A stretch of DNA of 64,000 bases from Plantactinospora sp. BC1 (lineage in GTDB: Bacteria; Actinomycetota; Actinomycetes; Mycobacteriales; Micromonosporaceae): NCBI RefSeq assembly GCF_003030345.1, contig NZ_CP028158.1, positions 7,998,001 through 8,062,000 on the forward strand. Direction: 5' to 3'. This document shows, piece by piece, positions 36,992-45,993 of this stretch. The position numbers were made by a program, and so were the translations under genes. The notes under the pieces are model-generated. The model had not been told where the DNA came from, searched no databases, and was given only the letters and a program-made list of their open reading frames with translations. Within the stretch, counting starts at the first letter, position 1, and every line of letters begins with the position of its first letter.

Positions 36992-37882
36992 ATGACGACG
37001 GCCGCCGCGACCGAGGTCCGGCGGCCGTCCGCCGTCCGCGTGCTGACCTGGCTGCTCGCCGCGACCGCGGCGGCCACCGTCGCGGTCGACGCGCTCAACT
37101 GGTGGTACGCCGACGAGCGCGGCTTCGGGCTGGCGGTGCGCAGCGGCTGGGCGCTGCTGCGTACCCTCGGCTTCCTGATCCTGATCCGGCACGTCCGGCG
37201 GGGCCGGGCCGGTGCCCGCCCGCTCGGGCTGATCCTCGCGGTGACCACCGTCTTCGCGGTCGGCCGGCTGATCGTGCCCCGGGCCGGCGTACCCGCGCTG
37301 CCGGGAGTACTCGGCTTCGCCGTACTGGCCGTACTCTGCGTCGCCGTCGTCTGGCTGCTCTACCGGTCGCCGTCGCTGCGGGAGTACCTGGTCCGGCACC
37401 CGAGCCGGCTGGTCGTCGACCGGCGGGGCATCTCCTGGCGGGAGGTCACCCCGCGCCGGCCGCCGGTCACCGGCTGGCTGCTCACCGCCCGGGTCGCCGC
37501 GTTCACGTACGGGCCGCTGACCCTGGTGCCCTGTCTGGTGGCGGTCGGCACGATTCTCGACGGCCGGCTGCTCGCGGTGCCTACCCTGGTGCTGTGGTTC
37601 GGCATCGGCATCGGGGTCAGCTACGCGGTGCTGTTCTGCACCTTCTTCCTGCTCCGGGGCAAGACCTGGGCGAGCGGCCTGCTGGTGCTGGTCAGCGTGG
37701 CGGTGGTCGCGGTCGACCTGGCGTTCTGCTGGCTGCTGCTCGGCGTCGACGGCCTGGTCCGGGACGGTGTGCCGCTGGTGGTGGCCGCCGGGCTGACCCT
37801 CTACGCGCTGCGCCGGGCGAGCCGGGCGGCCCGGGACGGGGTGCCGGCGGGTTCGCCGGTCGGTGCCGCCCGGCCGGGCTGA
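36992..37882 (+). CDS. Polytopic membrane protein of unknown function
   Basis: The 296-residue protein has about eight hydrophobic helices, starting at VLTWLLAATAAATVAVDALNWWYA, and few conserved polar motifs (HPSRLVVDRRGISWREVTPRRPPV in a central loop). No transporter or enzyme signature is recognised. ATG 36992 is the first start that leads directly into the helix region. It ends 11 nt before the flavoprotein gene, a likely co-transcript. Confidence 0.7.
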   Translation: MTTAAATEVRRPSAVRVLTWLLAATAAATVAVDALNWWYADERGFGLAVRSGWALLRTLGFLILIRHVRRGRAGARPLGLILAVTTVFAVGRLIVPRAGVPALPGVLGFAVLAVLCVAVVWLLYRSPSLREYLVRHPSRLVVDRRGISWREVTPRRPPVTGWLLTARVAAFTYGPLTLVPCLVAVGTILDGRLLAVPTLVLWFGIGIGVSYAVLFCTFFLLRGKTWASGLLVLVSVAVVAVDLAFCWLLLGVDGLVRDGVPLVVAAGLTLYALRRASRAARDGVPAGSPVGAARPG

Positions 37883-37893
37883 GGTGACCGGCG

Positions 37894-39042
37894 GTGGAGA
37901 CCGTCGACGTCGCGGTGGTGGGTGCCGGGCCGGCCGGGGCCAGTGCCGCGTTGGCGGCCCGGCGGGCCGGAGCACGGGTACTGCTGCTCGACCGGGCCGA
38001 CTTCCCCCGGGACAAGGCGTGCGGGGACGGGATCGCCGCACACGCGCTCGACGTACTCGCCGAACTGGGGGTTTCCGACCCGGTGTCCGGCTACCGGCCG
38101 GTGCCGGCGCTGCGGCTGGTGGCGCCCGGTGGCGGGAACGTGGCGCGGCGGCTGCCCCGGCCGGCGTACACGGTGCCCCGCCGGGTCTTCGACGCCCGGC
38201 TGGTGGCGGCGGCGCTCGCGGCCGGCGCGGAGCTGCGCCGGCACGCGGTCCGGCGGATCGAGCGCTCCGACGGCCTGGTCGTGATCGACGGTACGATCGC
38301 CGCCCGCGCCGTGGTCGGTGCCGACGGCGCCGGTTCGGTGGTCCGGCGGGCGCTGGGGCACGGACCGAATCCGGACGGGCACCTGGCGCTGGCCATCCGA
38401 GGGTACGCCCCGAACCCCGCCGGCCCCACCGAGCAGCGGATCGTCACCTCGGCCGCGCACTGGCCGGGCTACGCCTGGGCGTTCCCGATCGGGGACGGGC
38501 GGGCGAACGTCGGGTACGGCGAGGTGCTGGCCGGCCGTCCGCTGCGCCGGACCGAGCTGCTGGACCGGTTGGCGGCGCTGCTGCCCGAGATCGACCCGTC
38601 GACCGTCACCGGGCTGCGGGCGCACCACCTGCCGCTCTCCACCCGCCGGCCGGCGCCGGGCCGGGGCCGGATCGTGCTGGCCGGGGACGCGTTGTCGCTG
38701 GTCAACCCGTTCACCGGCGAGGGGATCTTCTACGCGGTCCTCTCCGGTGCGCTGGCCGGGGTGGCCGCCGCCACGGCACCGCACGCCGCCGCCGACCGGT
38801 ACGCCGCCGCGCTGCGGTCGCGGCTCGGCGCTCACCTGCGGGACAGTTCGGCGGTGGCCTGGCTGGCTCGCCGGGCGCCGGTGGTGGACGGGGTGGTCCG
38901 GGCGGCCGAGCGGGACGCCCGGGTCTTCCGGACGCTGGTCGAGCTGGGCCTGGGTGACGGCCGGCTGGACGCCCGGACATTGACCAGGGTCGCCGGCGCG
39001 GTGGCCGGTTCGGCCGGGCGGCACTTCCGTCGTCGATTCTGA
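37894..39042 (+). CDS. Geranylgeranyl reductase family FAD-dependent oxidoreductase
   Basis: The 382-residue flavoprotein has VDVAVVGAGPAGASAALAARRAGARVLLLDRADFPRDKACGDG (FAD motif plus the family CGDG), VVGADGAGSVVRRALG and IVLAGDALSLVNPFTGEGIFYAVLSG. Relatives reduce isoprenoid double bonds, such as the menaquinone side chain (MenJ). A Z-prenyl transferase follows 17 nt later, which fits a lipid-isoprenoid role. GTG 37894 follows GAGGTGA. Confidence 0.88.
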   Translation: METVDVAVVGAGPAGASAALAARRAGARVLLLDRADFPRDKACGDGIAAHALDVLAELGVSDPVSGYRPVPALRLVAPGGGNVARRLPRPAYTVPRRVFDARLVAAALAAGAELRRHAVRRIERSDGLVVIDGTIAARAVVGADGAGSVVRRALGHGPNPDGHLALAIRGYAPNPAGPTEQRIVTSAAHWPGYAWAFPIGDGRANVGYGEVLAGRPLRRTELLDRLAALLPEIDPSTVTGLRAHHLPLSTRRPAPGRGRIVLAGDALSLVNPFTGEGIFYAVLSGALAGVAAATAPHAAADRYAAALRSRLGAHLRDSSAVAWLARRAPVVDGVVRAAERDARVFRTLVELGLGDGRLDARTLTRVAGAVAGSAGRHFRRRF

Positions 39043-39059
39043 TCGGTACGCTGCAAGGG

Positions 39060-39830
39060 ATGAGTCTGCGCGACCTGATCTACTCGGTGTATGAGCGCCG
39101 TCTGACGGCGAAGCTCGCCGGTAAACCCGTGCCGAAGCATGTCGGGGTGATGTGCGACGGCAACCGGCGCTGGGCCAGGGAGATGGGGTACGTCGACCCC
39201 AACGACGGGCACCGGGTCGGCGCAGCCAAGATCAAAGATGTCCTGGGCTGGTGTGACCAGGCCGGGATCGGGCACGTCACGCTCTATCTGCTGGCCACCG
39301 ACAACCTGCGCCGGCCGGCCAGCGAGCTGGACCCGCTCGTGCAGATCATCGAGGACCTGGTGGTCGAGCTGGCCGAGGAGGGCAACCCCTGGCGGCTGCG
39401 GATGGTCGGCGCGCTCGACCTGCTGCCGGCGCAGACCGCCATCACGCTCAAGTCGGCGCAGGAGCGCACCCAGGACCGGGTCGGCGGGGCGCAGGTCAAC
39501 ATCGCGGTCGGCTACGGCGGCCGGCGGGAGATCGCCGACGCGGTCCGGTCCCTGCTCTACGAGCACGCGGCGGCCGGCGGCACCATCGAGGAACTCGCCG
39601 AGGTGCTCGACGTGGACCACATCGCCGAGCACCTCTACACCCGGGGGCAGCCCGATCCCGACCTGGTGATCCGGACCAGTGGCGAGCAGCGGCTCTCCGG
39701 CTTCCTGCTCTGGCAGTCGGCGCACTCCGAGTTCTACTTCTGCGAGCTGAACTGGCCGGACTTCCGGCACGTCGACTTCCTGCGCGCACTGCGCTCGTAC
39801 GCGAACCGGCAACGCCGCTACGGCGCATAG
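39060..39830 (+). CDS. Short-chain Z-isoprenyl diphosphate synthase (UppS family)
   Basis: The 256-residue enzyme has VGVMCDGNRRWAR (the pyrophosphate-binding DGNRRWA), VTLYLLATDNLRRP, NIAVGYGGRREIADAV, DLVIRTSGEQRLSGFLLWQSAHSEFYF and WPDFRHVDFLRAL. It is closer in style to Rv1086-type (Z,E-farnesyl diphosphate synthase) than to essential UppS, since it has ATDNLRR rather than STENWKR; this is inference. ATG 39060 is 7 nt after TACGCT. Confidence 0.88.
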   Translation: MSLRDLIYSVYERRLTAKLAGKPVPKHVGVMCDGNRRWAREMGYVDPNDGHRVGAAKIKDVLGWCDQAGIGHVTLYLLATDNLRRPASELDPLVQIIEDLVVELAEEGNPWRLRMVGALDLLPAQTAITLKSAQERTQDRVGGAQVNIAVGYGGRREIADAVRSLLYEHAAAGGTIEELAEVLDVDHIAEHLYTRGQPDPDLVIRTSGEQRLSGFLLWQSAHSEFYFCELNWPDFRHVDFLRALRSYANRQRRYGA

Positions 39831-39875
39831 CCGGCGCCACGCCCGACCAGCGGCGTGGCGCTTCGCGGCGCCGGG

Positions 39876-40700
39876 TCAGGTGAGCCGGTGCAGGGCCTCG
39901 GTGAGGAAGTCGCCGAGCGCCTCCGGCGACTCGATGTTCAGGTCGGCGGCGGTGGAGACCTCGTCGCCGGTCTCCGGGTTGGCCACGGCGACGCAGACGC
40001 CGAAGAAGTCTGGATCGGCCGCCTCGCGGGCCCGCAGCGCCGCGAACGCCTTGATGTCCGAGACGTCGTCACCGAAATACCAGGCGCAGCCGGCGTCCCG
40101 GACCGCCTCGTCGATCACCATTCCCTTGTCCCGGTCGACCGGCGGCTTCAACTCCAGCACCATCCGGCCGACCTGCACCCGCAGGCCCAGCCGGTCGGCC
40201 TGGTCCCGCCCCCAGCGCTCGACCTGCTCGGCCAGGTGCGGGGCGGTGCGGTAGTGCAGGGCGACGGAGAGCCGCTTGTATTCCACCAGCGTGCCCTCGG
40301 GCAGCTCGGCCCGGGCCTGGTCGGCGAGTTCGGCCATGGTGGGCACGAAGGGCAGCGCCGCCTCCACGGTGACGGTCTCGCCCGAGGCGTGCAGGTGCTC
40401 CAGCCCGTAGAGGCCGTAGAGGTCGACGCCGGGAGCACCGGCGAACCGCTCGCGGAGGAACTCCACCGGCCGGGCCGAGACGATCGCCACCCGCTGCACC
40501 ACCTCGGTGAGCGCGGTGATCGCGGCCAGCGCCTTCGGGGCCGGCTCGACGGTGGTCGGATCGTCCCGGACCGGGGCGAGAGTCCCGTCGAAGTCGAAGA
40601 AGAGGACACAACGCCCGGCCCGCTCGGCGGTCGCCCGCCACGCCTGCTCGGCGGTCAGAGGAGGGGTCGGGGGTTCGCCCCCGGTGTTGATCGGCCGCAC
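39876..40700 (-). CDS. otsB: Trehalose-6-phosphate phosphatase
   Basis: OtsB dephosphorylates trehalose-6-phosphate, the last step of trehalose synthesis. HAD motifs are present: VLFFDFDGTLAPV (motif I, around residue 35), IVSARPVEFL (II), the Lys region (LELKPPVDRDKGMVID) and WYFGDDVSDIKAFAAL (III). GTG 40700 is chosen because it lies 7 nt from TACGCT on the minus strand; an in-frame GTG at 40730 would add 10 residues. OtsA is not in the window. Confidence 0.9.
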   Translation of the reverse strand: MRPINTGGEPPTPPLTAEQAWRATAERAGRCVLFFDFDGTLAPVRDDPTTVEPAPKALAAITALTEVVQRVAIVSARPVEFLRERFAGAPGVDLYGLYGLEHLHASGETVTVEAALPFVPTMAELADQARAELPEGTLVEYKRLSVALHYRTAPHLAEQVERWGRDQADRLGLRVQVGRMVLELKPPVDRDKGMVIDEAVRDAGCAWYFGDDVSDIKAFAALRAREAADPDFFGVCVAVANPETGDEVSTAADLNIESPEALGDFLTEALHRLT

Positions 40701-40951
40701 GGGCGTCAGCGTACCCCGGCGGGTTGCCACCGCAGACGTCGAAGCGAAAACGTCTCACTCGTCGAGGCGGCAACCTCGATCGTCGGTGGCAACCCGTCGA
40801 CGGTACCGGTGTGGATCCGCCGGTGGCTGGCACGGCAACCTGCCGGCGGTGCTGCGGCGATCTCCCCTTGTCGCCGCGGTCGGCTCGCGCGTCTCCCGCC
40901 CGGGGTCGACCCTCGGTGCGGTCGGGCGTCGTGTCGCCGCCCGGCCGACCC

Positions 40952-41323
40952 TCAGTCGTCGCCGCCGAGCATCGCCCGGCGGCCGTGCATTCGGGGCCCG
41001 ATCGGCACCACAGCCGAGTCCTGGTTGCGGCTCAGCAGGTAGCCCTCGACGAACCCGGTGTTGTGGTCCCCGGTGTTGCGGTCGAGCTCGTTCAGTCGGG
41101 CGATCAGGAACTCGGTGAGTGCGGTGATCCGGGCGTTGAGCCGCTCGTGGAGATCGGCGATGACGGCCAGCACGATGGCGGTACCGGTGGCGGTGATGGC
41201 GAGCACGTTCACGAGGAACGGCACCGGGTCGCCGCCGTGCACCGTTCCGACCACCACGTTCGCGGTCACGCACAAGGTCAGGGAGACCGCCGCGACAACG
41301 ACAGCCATCCACTTCAGGGTCAT
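40952..41323 (-). CDS. Small two-helix membrane protein
   Basis: The 123-residue protein has two hydrophobic helices (MAVVVAAVSLTLCVTANVVVG and LVNVLAITATGTAIVLAVIADL) followed by an amphipathic helix (NARITALTEFLIARLNELDRN) and a polar tail. No family recognised. ATG 41323 is preceded on the minus strand by AGGAGG. Gap 40701-40951 shows nothing further that I can interpret. Confidence 0.65.
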   Translation of the reverse strand: MTLKWMAVVVAAVSLTLCVTANVVVGTVHGGDPVPFLVNVLAITATGTAIVLAVIADLHERLNARITALTEFLIARLNELDRNTGDHNTGFVEGYLLSRNQDSAVVPIGPRMHGRRAMLGGDD

Positions 41324-41482
41324 GGCTGACCCTCCTTCTGTCCCGCAGGGCTGAATTCGGCCTTGTCCCGTCCCCCCGCCGACGACGAGCCCAAGCAGTA
41401 CGAAGAGGGACGTTAGCGCGACTGATTGATTCCTGGAGCTGATTGGTTGGGACTCATGCGCGAAGTTGCGCCATCTGAGTAA

Positions 41483-42043
41483 CTACCCGGCTTGCTTTCG
41501 CCCTTTTCGGACTTCCAGCGGCAGAGGCGGGCGATACGCCAGATAGCGGATGGTCTCTCGAATGTGGAACTTCTCCGCGTCCGAGACGTTAGGGTCGACC
41601 AGCCGGCGCAGCAGCGCCTCGACGTCCGGGTCCATCGGCGGGGCGCTCGGCGCCGGGCGGGACGGGGTGGCCCGGTCCCAGCCGAGCACTCCGAACGCGA
41701 CACTCGGATCCAGCCCCAGGCCCTCGCAGAACGCGACCACCCGGGCGGCCTCGGGGTCACTGGCCCACTCGCCGCGTACCCAACGGTTGATGGTCTGGCG
41801 GGACACACCGGTGCGCCGGGAGACCTCGGTGCCGGTCCAGGCGCGGGTGGTGCGGGCGTCGTCGAGTGCCTTGCGTACGAAGGCAGCGAACGCGATCTTC
41901 CGTCCGTGGGCGCGGTCCGGCACCCGGTGACGGTACGGCCAGCCGCCCGCCTCCGGGGGGACTGCGGCGAGCCTGTACTGCGTGCGTGACAACGGCTCAC
42001 TTTTCCGGCGCGCGGTGCTCTTGCTTGTGTCGAGGGGTATCAC
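41483..42043 (-). CDS. XRE-type helix-turn-helix regulator
   Basis: The 186-residue protein has a central HTH of the lambda-repressor type: FVRKALDDARTTRAWTGTEVSRRTGVSRQTINRWVRGEWASDPEAARVVAFCEGLGLDP (about 55-115), then a C-terminal helical part (MDPDVEALLRRLVDPNVSDAEKFHIRETIRYLAY). GTG 42043 lies 6 nt after TATTGT, a near-consensus -10 element, so a leaderless start is likely. It is divergent from 42188; the AT-richer gap between them is the probable operator region. Confidence 0.8.
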   Translation of the reverse strand: MIPLDTSKSTARRKSEPLSRTQYRLAAVPPEAGGWPYRHRVPDRAHGRKIAFAAFVRKALDDARTTRAWTGTEVSRRTGVSRQTINRWVRGEWASDPEAARVVAFCEGLGLDPSVAFGVLGWDRATPSRPAPSAPPMDPDVEALLRRLVDPNVSDAEKFHIRETIRYLAYRPPLPLEVRKGRKQAG

Positions 42044-42187
42044 GTGGCAACAATAGGTGTACGTAGGTGTGGGGGTAATCAGACGAAAAGCTGATACTGT
42101 CACGCGTACGATACGCCCTACCGTTTGTCTCGTGCATGAGACGTTTCGTGCTCGCGAGGGTGACACCCTCGCGACTGGAGGAGTCCG

Positions 42188-42547
42188 GTGACCGAACTAG
42201 CAACCCGGGCCCAGGCATTCGGTCTGATCGCCGACGGCGTCGCCGCCGGTCTCAGTGCGCCATGGCGGCTCTACCTGGCACGCGGCTGCCGCTACCTCTC
42301 GCTCAACGTCGGTGACCGTGCCGAGTGGAACTCCTGGCGTACCCACCTCGGCTGCCCCGAGCTGAGCGTCCGGGTGTACGACGCCGGTGGCGAGATCCGC
42401 CGCGCCTCGGTCGCCGAGGTCGTGCTGGACGGCTGCCGGATCAGTGTCGAACTGGTCGAGGAGGTGAGCACGGAGGATCTCGACCGGCTGCTCATCACCG
42501 ATCCCACCTCCCTCGACCCGACTCCCTCCGACCCGGAGGAGAAGTGA
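42188..42547 (+). CDS. Small soluble protein of unknown function
   Basis: The 119-residue protein (MTELATRAQAFGLIADGVAAGLSAPWRLYLARG...) has an alpha/beta look with CRYLSLNVGDRAEWNSWRTHLGC and ends in an acidic Pro tail. No known domain. GTG 42188 follows GGAGGAG. Divergent from the XRE gene and possibly controlled by it; similar small proteins next to XRE genes are common in actinomycetes. Confidence 0.65.
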   Translation: MTELATRAQAFGLIADGVAAGLSAPWRLYLARGCRYLSLNVGDRAEWNSWRTHLGCPELSVRVYDAGGEIRRASVAEVVLDGCRISVELVEEVSTEDLDRLLITDPTSLDPTPSDPEEK

Positions 42548-42614
42548 CCCGGCCGACGACCGTCCGGTCGGGTGTGGAACTGAAGGACAGCGACGAGCGG
42601 AGCGAGGAGATCGG

Positions 42615-42713
42615 GTGAGCGAGAGTTACCAGCGAACCGGCCGGCTCAGGCCCCGGACTTCCGGCGTCGGCGGGCGACCTGGCGTCGGCGAGCGGTGCGA
42701 GGAGACACGGTGA
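42615..42713 (+). CDS. Possible 32-residue peptide
   Basis: GTG 42615 follows GAGGAG and opens a 33-codon frame (SESYQRTGRLRPRTSG...) whose TGA overlaps the GTG of the next gene as GTGA. The arrangement suits a coupled leader or small protein, but composition is unremarkable, so this is tentative. Confidence 0.25.
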   Translation: MSESYQRTGRLRPRTSGVGGRPGVGERCEETR

Positions 42714-43042
42714 GTCCGTTCTTCGTGGTCTTCCTCCTGCTCCTGCTCGTCTCGGCCAGCTACGCGGCCGGGCGGCTGCACGGCCAGCTCAGCTACCGGC
42801 TCGGTTACCGGTTCGGTTACCGGCAGGGATATTTCGACGGGGACCGGGGGGCCTGGAACCGTCGACGCAGGGAGGCGCAGGCGGCCATCGCCTCGGTGTT
42901 GGCGGTGCCATCACCCACCACACCGCACATCGCCCACACCGTCGTAGGTCAGGGAACGACGTATACGGGCGCCTCTTTCGCGGGGACCGCGACCAACGGC
43001 GGACGGCACTCCACCGACGCCCTCGCCGTCAGGAACGCCTGA
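42710..43042 (+). CDS. Small membrane-anchored protein
   Basis: The 110-residue protein starts with a hydrophobic helix (PFFVVFLLLLLVSASYAAG), then a Tyr/Gly repeat (YRLGYRFGYRQGYFDG), a basic stretch and a Thr/His-rich tail. GTG 42710 follows GAGGAG at 7 nt. No family recognised. Likely in the same transcript as 42188-42547. Confidence 0.6.
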   Translation: MSPFFVVFLLLLLVSASYAAGRLHGQLSYRLGYRFGYRQGYFDGDRGAWNRRRREAQAAIASVLAVPSPTTPHIAHTVVGQGTTYTGASFAGTATNGGRHSTDALAVRNA

Positions 43043-43260
43043 CCGGCGGCGCGGTGGGGTGAGCGGTCACCCGCGAGCGCGGTGCGCAGGTCCGTGAGGA
43101 TCCGCACCGTCGGGATCACGTCAGACCGGTGACGGTGATCCCACCGGCCGGGATGCGCGCAGGGGGCATGCATCCCGGCCGGTCCGCCGCCCGGTGTCGT
43201 GCGATGTCGCACAGCCGCCCGCCCTAGCCCAAGCTGGCATCCCCCGGTTAGCGTCTACGC

Positions 43261-44823
43261 ATGGCACGGGGTCGTCCCGAGCCAGCCGGCCGGCCCGGAC
43301 TCTGCGACTGCACGTGCCACGGGGCCCGCATCCGACCCCGTGTCTCCGGGCACCGGACGAGGCGGAACGCGGGTGGACGGGTGCACACCCGCCGGAGCAG
43401 GCCTGTGACGAATCGCCGTACCACCCCTCGGGCCGACGAGCAGAACCCGGCCGCCACCAAGACCCCGGCCCGGGCCAGGAGCGGACGCCGTACCCGGACG
43501 ACCGAACCGGCGACCAGTGCGGAGCCCGCACCAGGACCCCGGGCGTACGTCCTGGACACCTCGGTACTGCTCTCCGATCCCGGCGCCTTCCACCGGTTCG
43601 CCGAACACGAGGTGGTGGTGCCACTCGTGGTCATCTCGGAGTTGGAGGGGAAGCGCCACCACCCGGAACTGGGCTGGTTCGCCCGGCAGTCGCTGCGGAT
43701 GCTCGACGAGCTGCGGGTGAAGCACGGCCGGCTGGACCAGCCGGTACCGGCGAACGACTCGGGCGGCACGCTGCGGGTGGAGCTGAACCACGCCGACGAC
43801 GGCGTACTGCCGCCGGGGTTCCGTACCGAGTCCAACGACACCCGGATCCTGTCGGTCGCGCTCAACCTGGCCGCCGAGGGGCAACCGGTCACGCTGGTCA
43901 GCAAGGACATGCCGCTGCGGGTCAAGGCGGCGTCGGTGGGACTGACCGCCGACGAGTACCGGCACGGCCAGGCCAGCGATCCGACCTGGACCGGCATGGC
44001 CGAGCTGGCGTTGGCCGAGGAGCAGGTCAACCAGCTCTACGAGGGCGCGGCGCTGGACGTGGACGCCGCCGCCGGGCTGCCCACGCACACCGGCCTGGTG
44101 CTGCACTCGCCGCGCGGCTCGGCGCTGGGCCGGGTACTGCCGGACAAGACCGTACGCCTGGTCCGGGGTGACCGGGAGGCGTTCGGCCTGCGCGGCCGCT
44201 CGGCCGAGCAGCGGGTCGCGCTCGAACTGCTGCTGGACGAGTCGATCGGCATCGTCTCGCTCGGCGGCCGGGCCGGCACCGGCAAGTCCGCGCTGGCGCT
44301 CTGCGCCGGCCTGGAGGCGGTGATGGAGCGGCGCCGGCACAAGAAGGTCATCGTCTTCCGCCCGCTCTACGCCGTCGGCGGCCAGGAACTCGGCTACCTG
44401 CCCGGCTCGGAGGCGGAGAAGATGTCGCCCTGGGCCCAGGCGGTCTTCGACACCCTCGGCGCGGTGGTGCACGAGAACGTGATGGAAGAGGTGCTGGCCC
44501 GGGGGATGCTGGAGGTCCTGCCGCTGACCCACATCCGGGGGCGGAGCCTGCACGACGCCTTCGTCATCGTCGACGAGGCGCAGTCGCTGGAGCGCGGCGT
44601 GCTGCTCACCGTGTTGTCCCGGGTGGGTCAGGGCTCCCGGGTGGTGCTCACCCACGACGTCGCGCAGCGGGACAACCTGCGGGTCGGTCGGCACGACGGT
44701 GTGACGGCGGTGATCGAGGCGCTGAAGGGGCATCCGATCTTCGCCCACGTCACCCTGAACCGGTCCGAGCGGTCCCCGATCGCCGAGGTGGTCACCGACC
44801 TGCTGGAGGACATCCCGTTGTAG
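43261..44823 (+). CDS. PhoH2-type PIN-domain/PhoH ATPase
   Basis: The 520-residue protein has a basic N-terminal extension, a PIN ribonuclease domain (from [20 protein letters not shown], about 94, with [15 protein letters not shown] and [13 protein letters not shown], acidic residues retained) and a PhoH helicase domain with Walker A ([12 protein letters not shown], about 340) and Walker B ([11 protein letters not shown]). PhoH2 proteins combine RNA unwinding and cleavage. ATG 43261 lies 6 nt after TAGCGT; GTG 43405 is an alternative start nearer the domain. M. tuberculosis PhoH2 (Rv1095) lies in the same neighbourhood of glpX. Confidence 0.92.
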   Translation: MARGRPEPAGRPGLCDCTCHGARIRPRVSGHRTRRNAGGRVHTRRSRPVTNRRTTPRADEQNPAATKTPARARSGRRTRTTEPATSAEPAPGPRAYVLDTSVLLSDPGAFHRFAEHEVVVPLVVISELEGKRHHPELGWFARQSLRMLDELRVKHGRLDQPVPANDSGGTLRVELNHADDGVLPPGFRTESNDTRILSVALNLAAEGQPVTLVSKDMPLRVKAASVGLTADEYRHGQASDPTWTGMAELALAEEQVNQLYEGAALDVDAAAGLPTHTGLVLHSPRGSALGRVLPDKTVRLVRGDREAFGLRGRSAEQRVALELLLDESIGIVSLGGRAGTGKSALALCAGLEAVMERRRHKKVIVFRPLYAVGGQELGYLPGSEAEKMSPWAQAVFDTLGAVVHENVMEEVLARGMLEVLPLTHIRGRSLHDAFVIVDEAQSLERGVLLTVLSRVGQGSRVVLTHDVAQRDNLRVGRHDGVTAVIEALKGHPIFAHVTLNRSERSPIAEVVTDLLEDIPL

Positions 44824-45128
44824 CCGGGCGACCGATCGGCGGGCGAGGCTGCGTGGGGTTTGTCCTAGTTTATGCCGAAAAACGGCGTGACCCAGTTCAC
44901 AAATTCCGCCTCTCATTTCCCAACCGCCTCACCTTGCGCAATCGTGTCCTTCGAGCGCCCACGTCCCGGGGGCATCGCTGGAGATCAGTTCTCCTCGCGG
45001 GGCGGAGGCACCGACGGACAGCGGTCGGTCGGGGTCGCGGCCCACCGGGTCGGGGCGCTCGCGGCGTGACCAGCGGGCCTTTCGCCTCCGGTGCGCCGCG
45101 ACCCTGATCCCGACGAGAGGACCACTTT
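44824..45128. promoter_or_regulatory. Leader region of the transglycosylase gene with Crp-like site
   Basis: This 305-nt gap holds GTGACCCAGTTCAC followed by AAA at 44887-44900, an exact GTGA-N6-TCAC match to the Crp/GlxR core. It is preceded by GCCGAAAAACGGC, a small hairpin. The stretch around 44850-44930 is AT-richer than the surroundings. I see no match to the c-di-AMP (ydaO) riboswitch often found before such genes. Confidence 0.5.
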
Positions 45129-45818
45129 GTGAGTCGGCTGTCGAGCCGGTTCGCTGTCCGGGGAGTCGCGGTCGCCCTGCTTGTGGGGGGCGTCGGCGGC
45201 GGTTACTACCTCGGCGAAGACCGGGAAGCACAGCAACACAACATCGAGGCCGAGTCGGCGTTCGACGCGCAGCAGGCCGAGTGGGACCTGCTCCGCGAGC
45301 GGCACGCGGCGCACATCCGAGCCACCGCCGAGCAGCGAGCCGCCGAGGCGGAGGCCGCCCGCAAGGCGGCCGAGGTCGCCAAGGCGGCGGCGGAGCGGGC
45401 CAAGAAGGCGGAGCAGGCCGCGAGCCGTAAGCGCGAACGCGAGAAGCAGGAGAAGAAGGAGGCGGAGGAGGCCACGAAGCCCTACACCGGGCCGATCCCC
45501 GCCTCGTGCAACGAATACAGCGGTAACCGCAAGATCGGCTGTGCTCTCCTGCTCGAAGAGGGCTTCAAGCTCGCCGAGATGCCCTGTCTCGACAAGCTCT
45601 GGAAGAAGGAGAGCGGCTGGAACCACAAGGCCGAGAACAGGTCGTCCGGCGCGTACGGCATCCCGCAGGCGCTGCCCGGCAGCAAGATGGCCTCGGCCGG
45701 CAGCGACTGGAAGACCAGCCCGGCGACCCAGATCGAGTGGGGGTTGGGCTACATCAAGGGCCGCTACGGCACGCCCTGTGACGCCTGGGCACACTCCCAG
45801 GACGTCGGCTGGTACTGA
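45129..45818 (+). CDS. Transglycosylase-like cell-wall protein with coiled coil
   Basis: The 229-residue protein has an N-terminal signal/anchor (GVAVALLVGGVGGGYYLG), an Ala/Lys/Glu coiled coil (about 40-118) and a C-terminal domain resembling lysozyme/SLT-type folds: CLDKLWKKESGWNHKAENRSSGAYGIPQALPGSKM, with the catalytic-type Glu in KESGWN, and GLGYIKGRYGTPCDAWAHSQ. It likely cuts peptidoglycan outside the cell. GTG 45129 follows GAGAGGA. Confidence 0.85.
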   Translation: MSRLSSRFAVRGVAVALLVGGVGGGYYLGEDREAQQHNIEAESAFDAQQAEWDLLRERHAAHIRATAEQRAAEAEAARKAAEVAKAAAERAKKAEQAASRKREREKQEKKEAEEATKPYTGPIPASCNEYSGNRKIGCALLLEEGFKLAEMPCLDKLWKKESGWNHKAENRSSGAYGIPQALPGSKMASAGSDWKTSPATQIEWGLGYIKGRYGTPCDAWAHSQDVGWY

Positions 45819-45830
45819 GCGCGACGCGAG

Positions 45831-45870
45831 AGGGCGGGGGTCCGGACCGATCGGTCCGCACCCCCGCCCT
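45831..45870. terminator. Terminator after the transglycosylase gene
   Basis: AGGGCGGGGGT (45831-45841) pairs perfectly with ACCCCCGCCCT (45860-45870); the loop itself contains the palindrome GGACCGATCGGTCC. TTCCC follows. Confidence 0.85.
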
Positions 45871-45993
45871 TCCCGTCCGGTGGCCGAGCGGCCTGAGATC
45901 CCGACGACAGCGCGCCGAGGTTCGCACGGGCTCTTCCGACCCCTCGACGTGCTCCGCTGGCGGTCGGCCCGGGAAGCTGATAGCAACTTGAGG

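Noticed and set aside
44824-45128. c-di-AMP (ydaO) riboswitch before the transglycosylase-like gene
   Set aside because: The conserved riboswitch core segments are not visible; only a Crp-like site and a small hairpin are seen.
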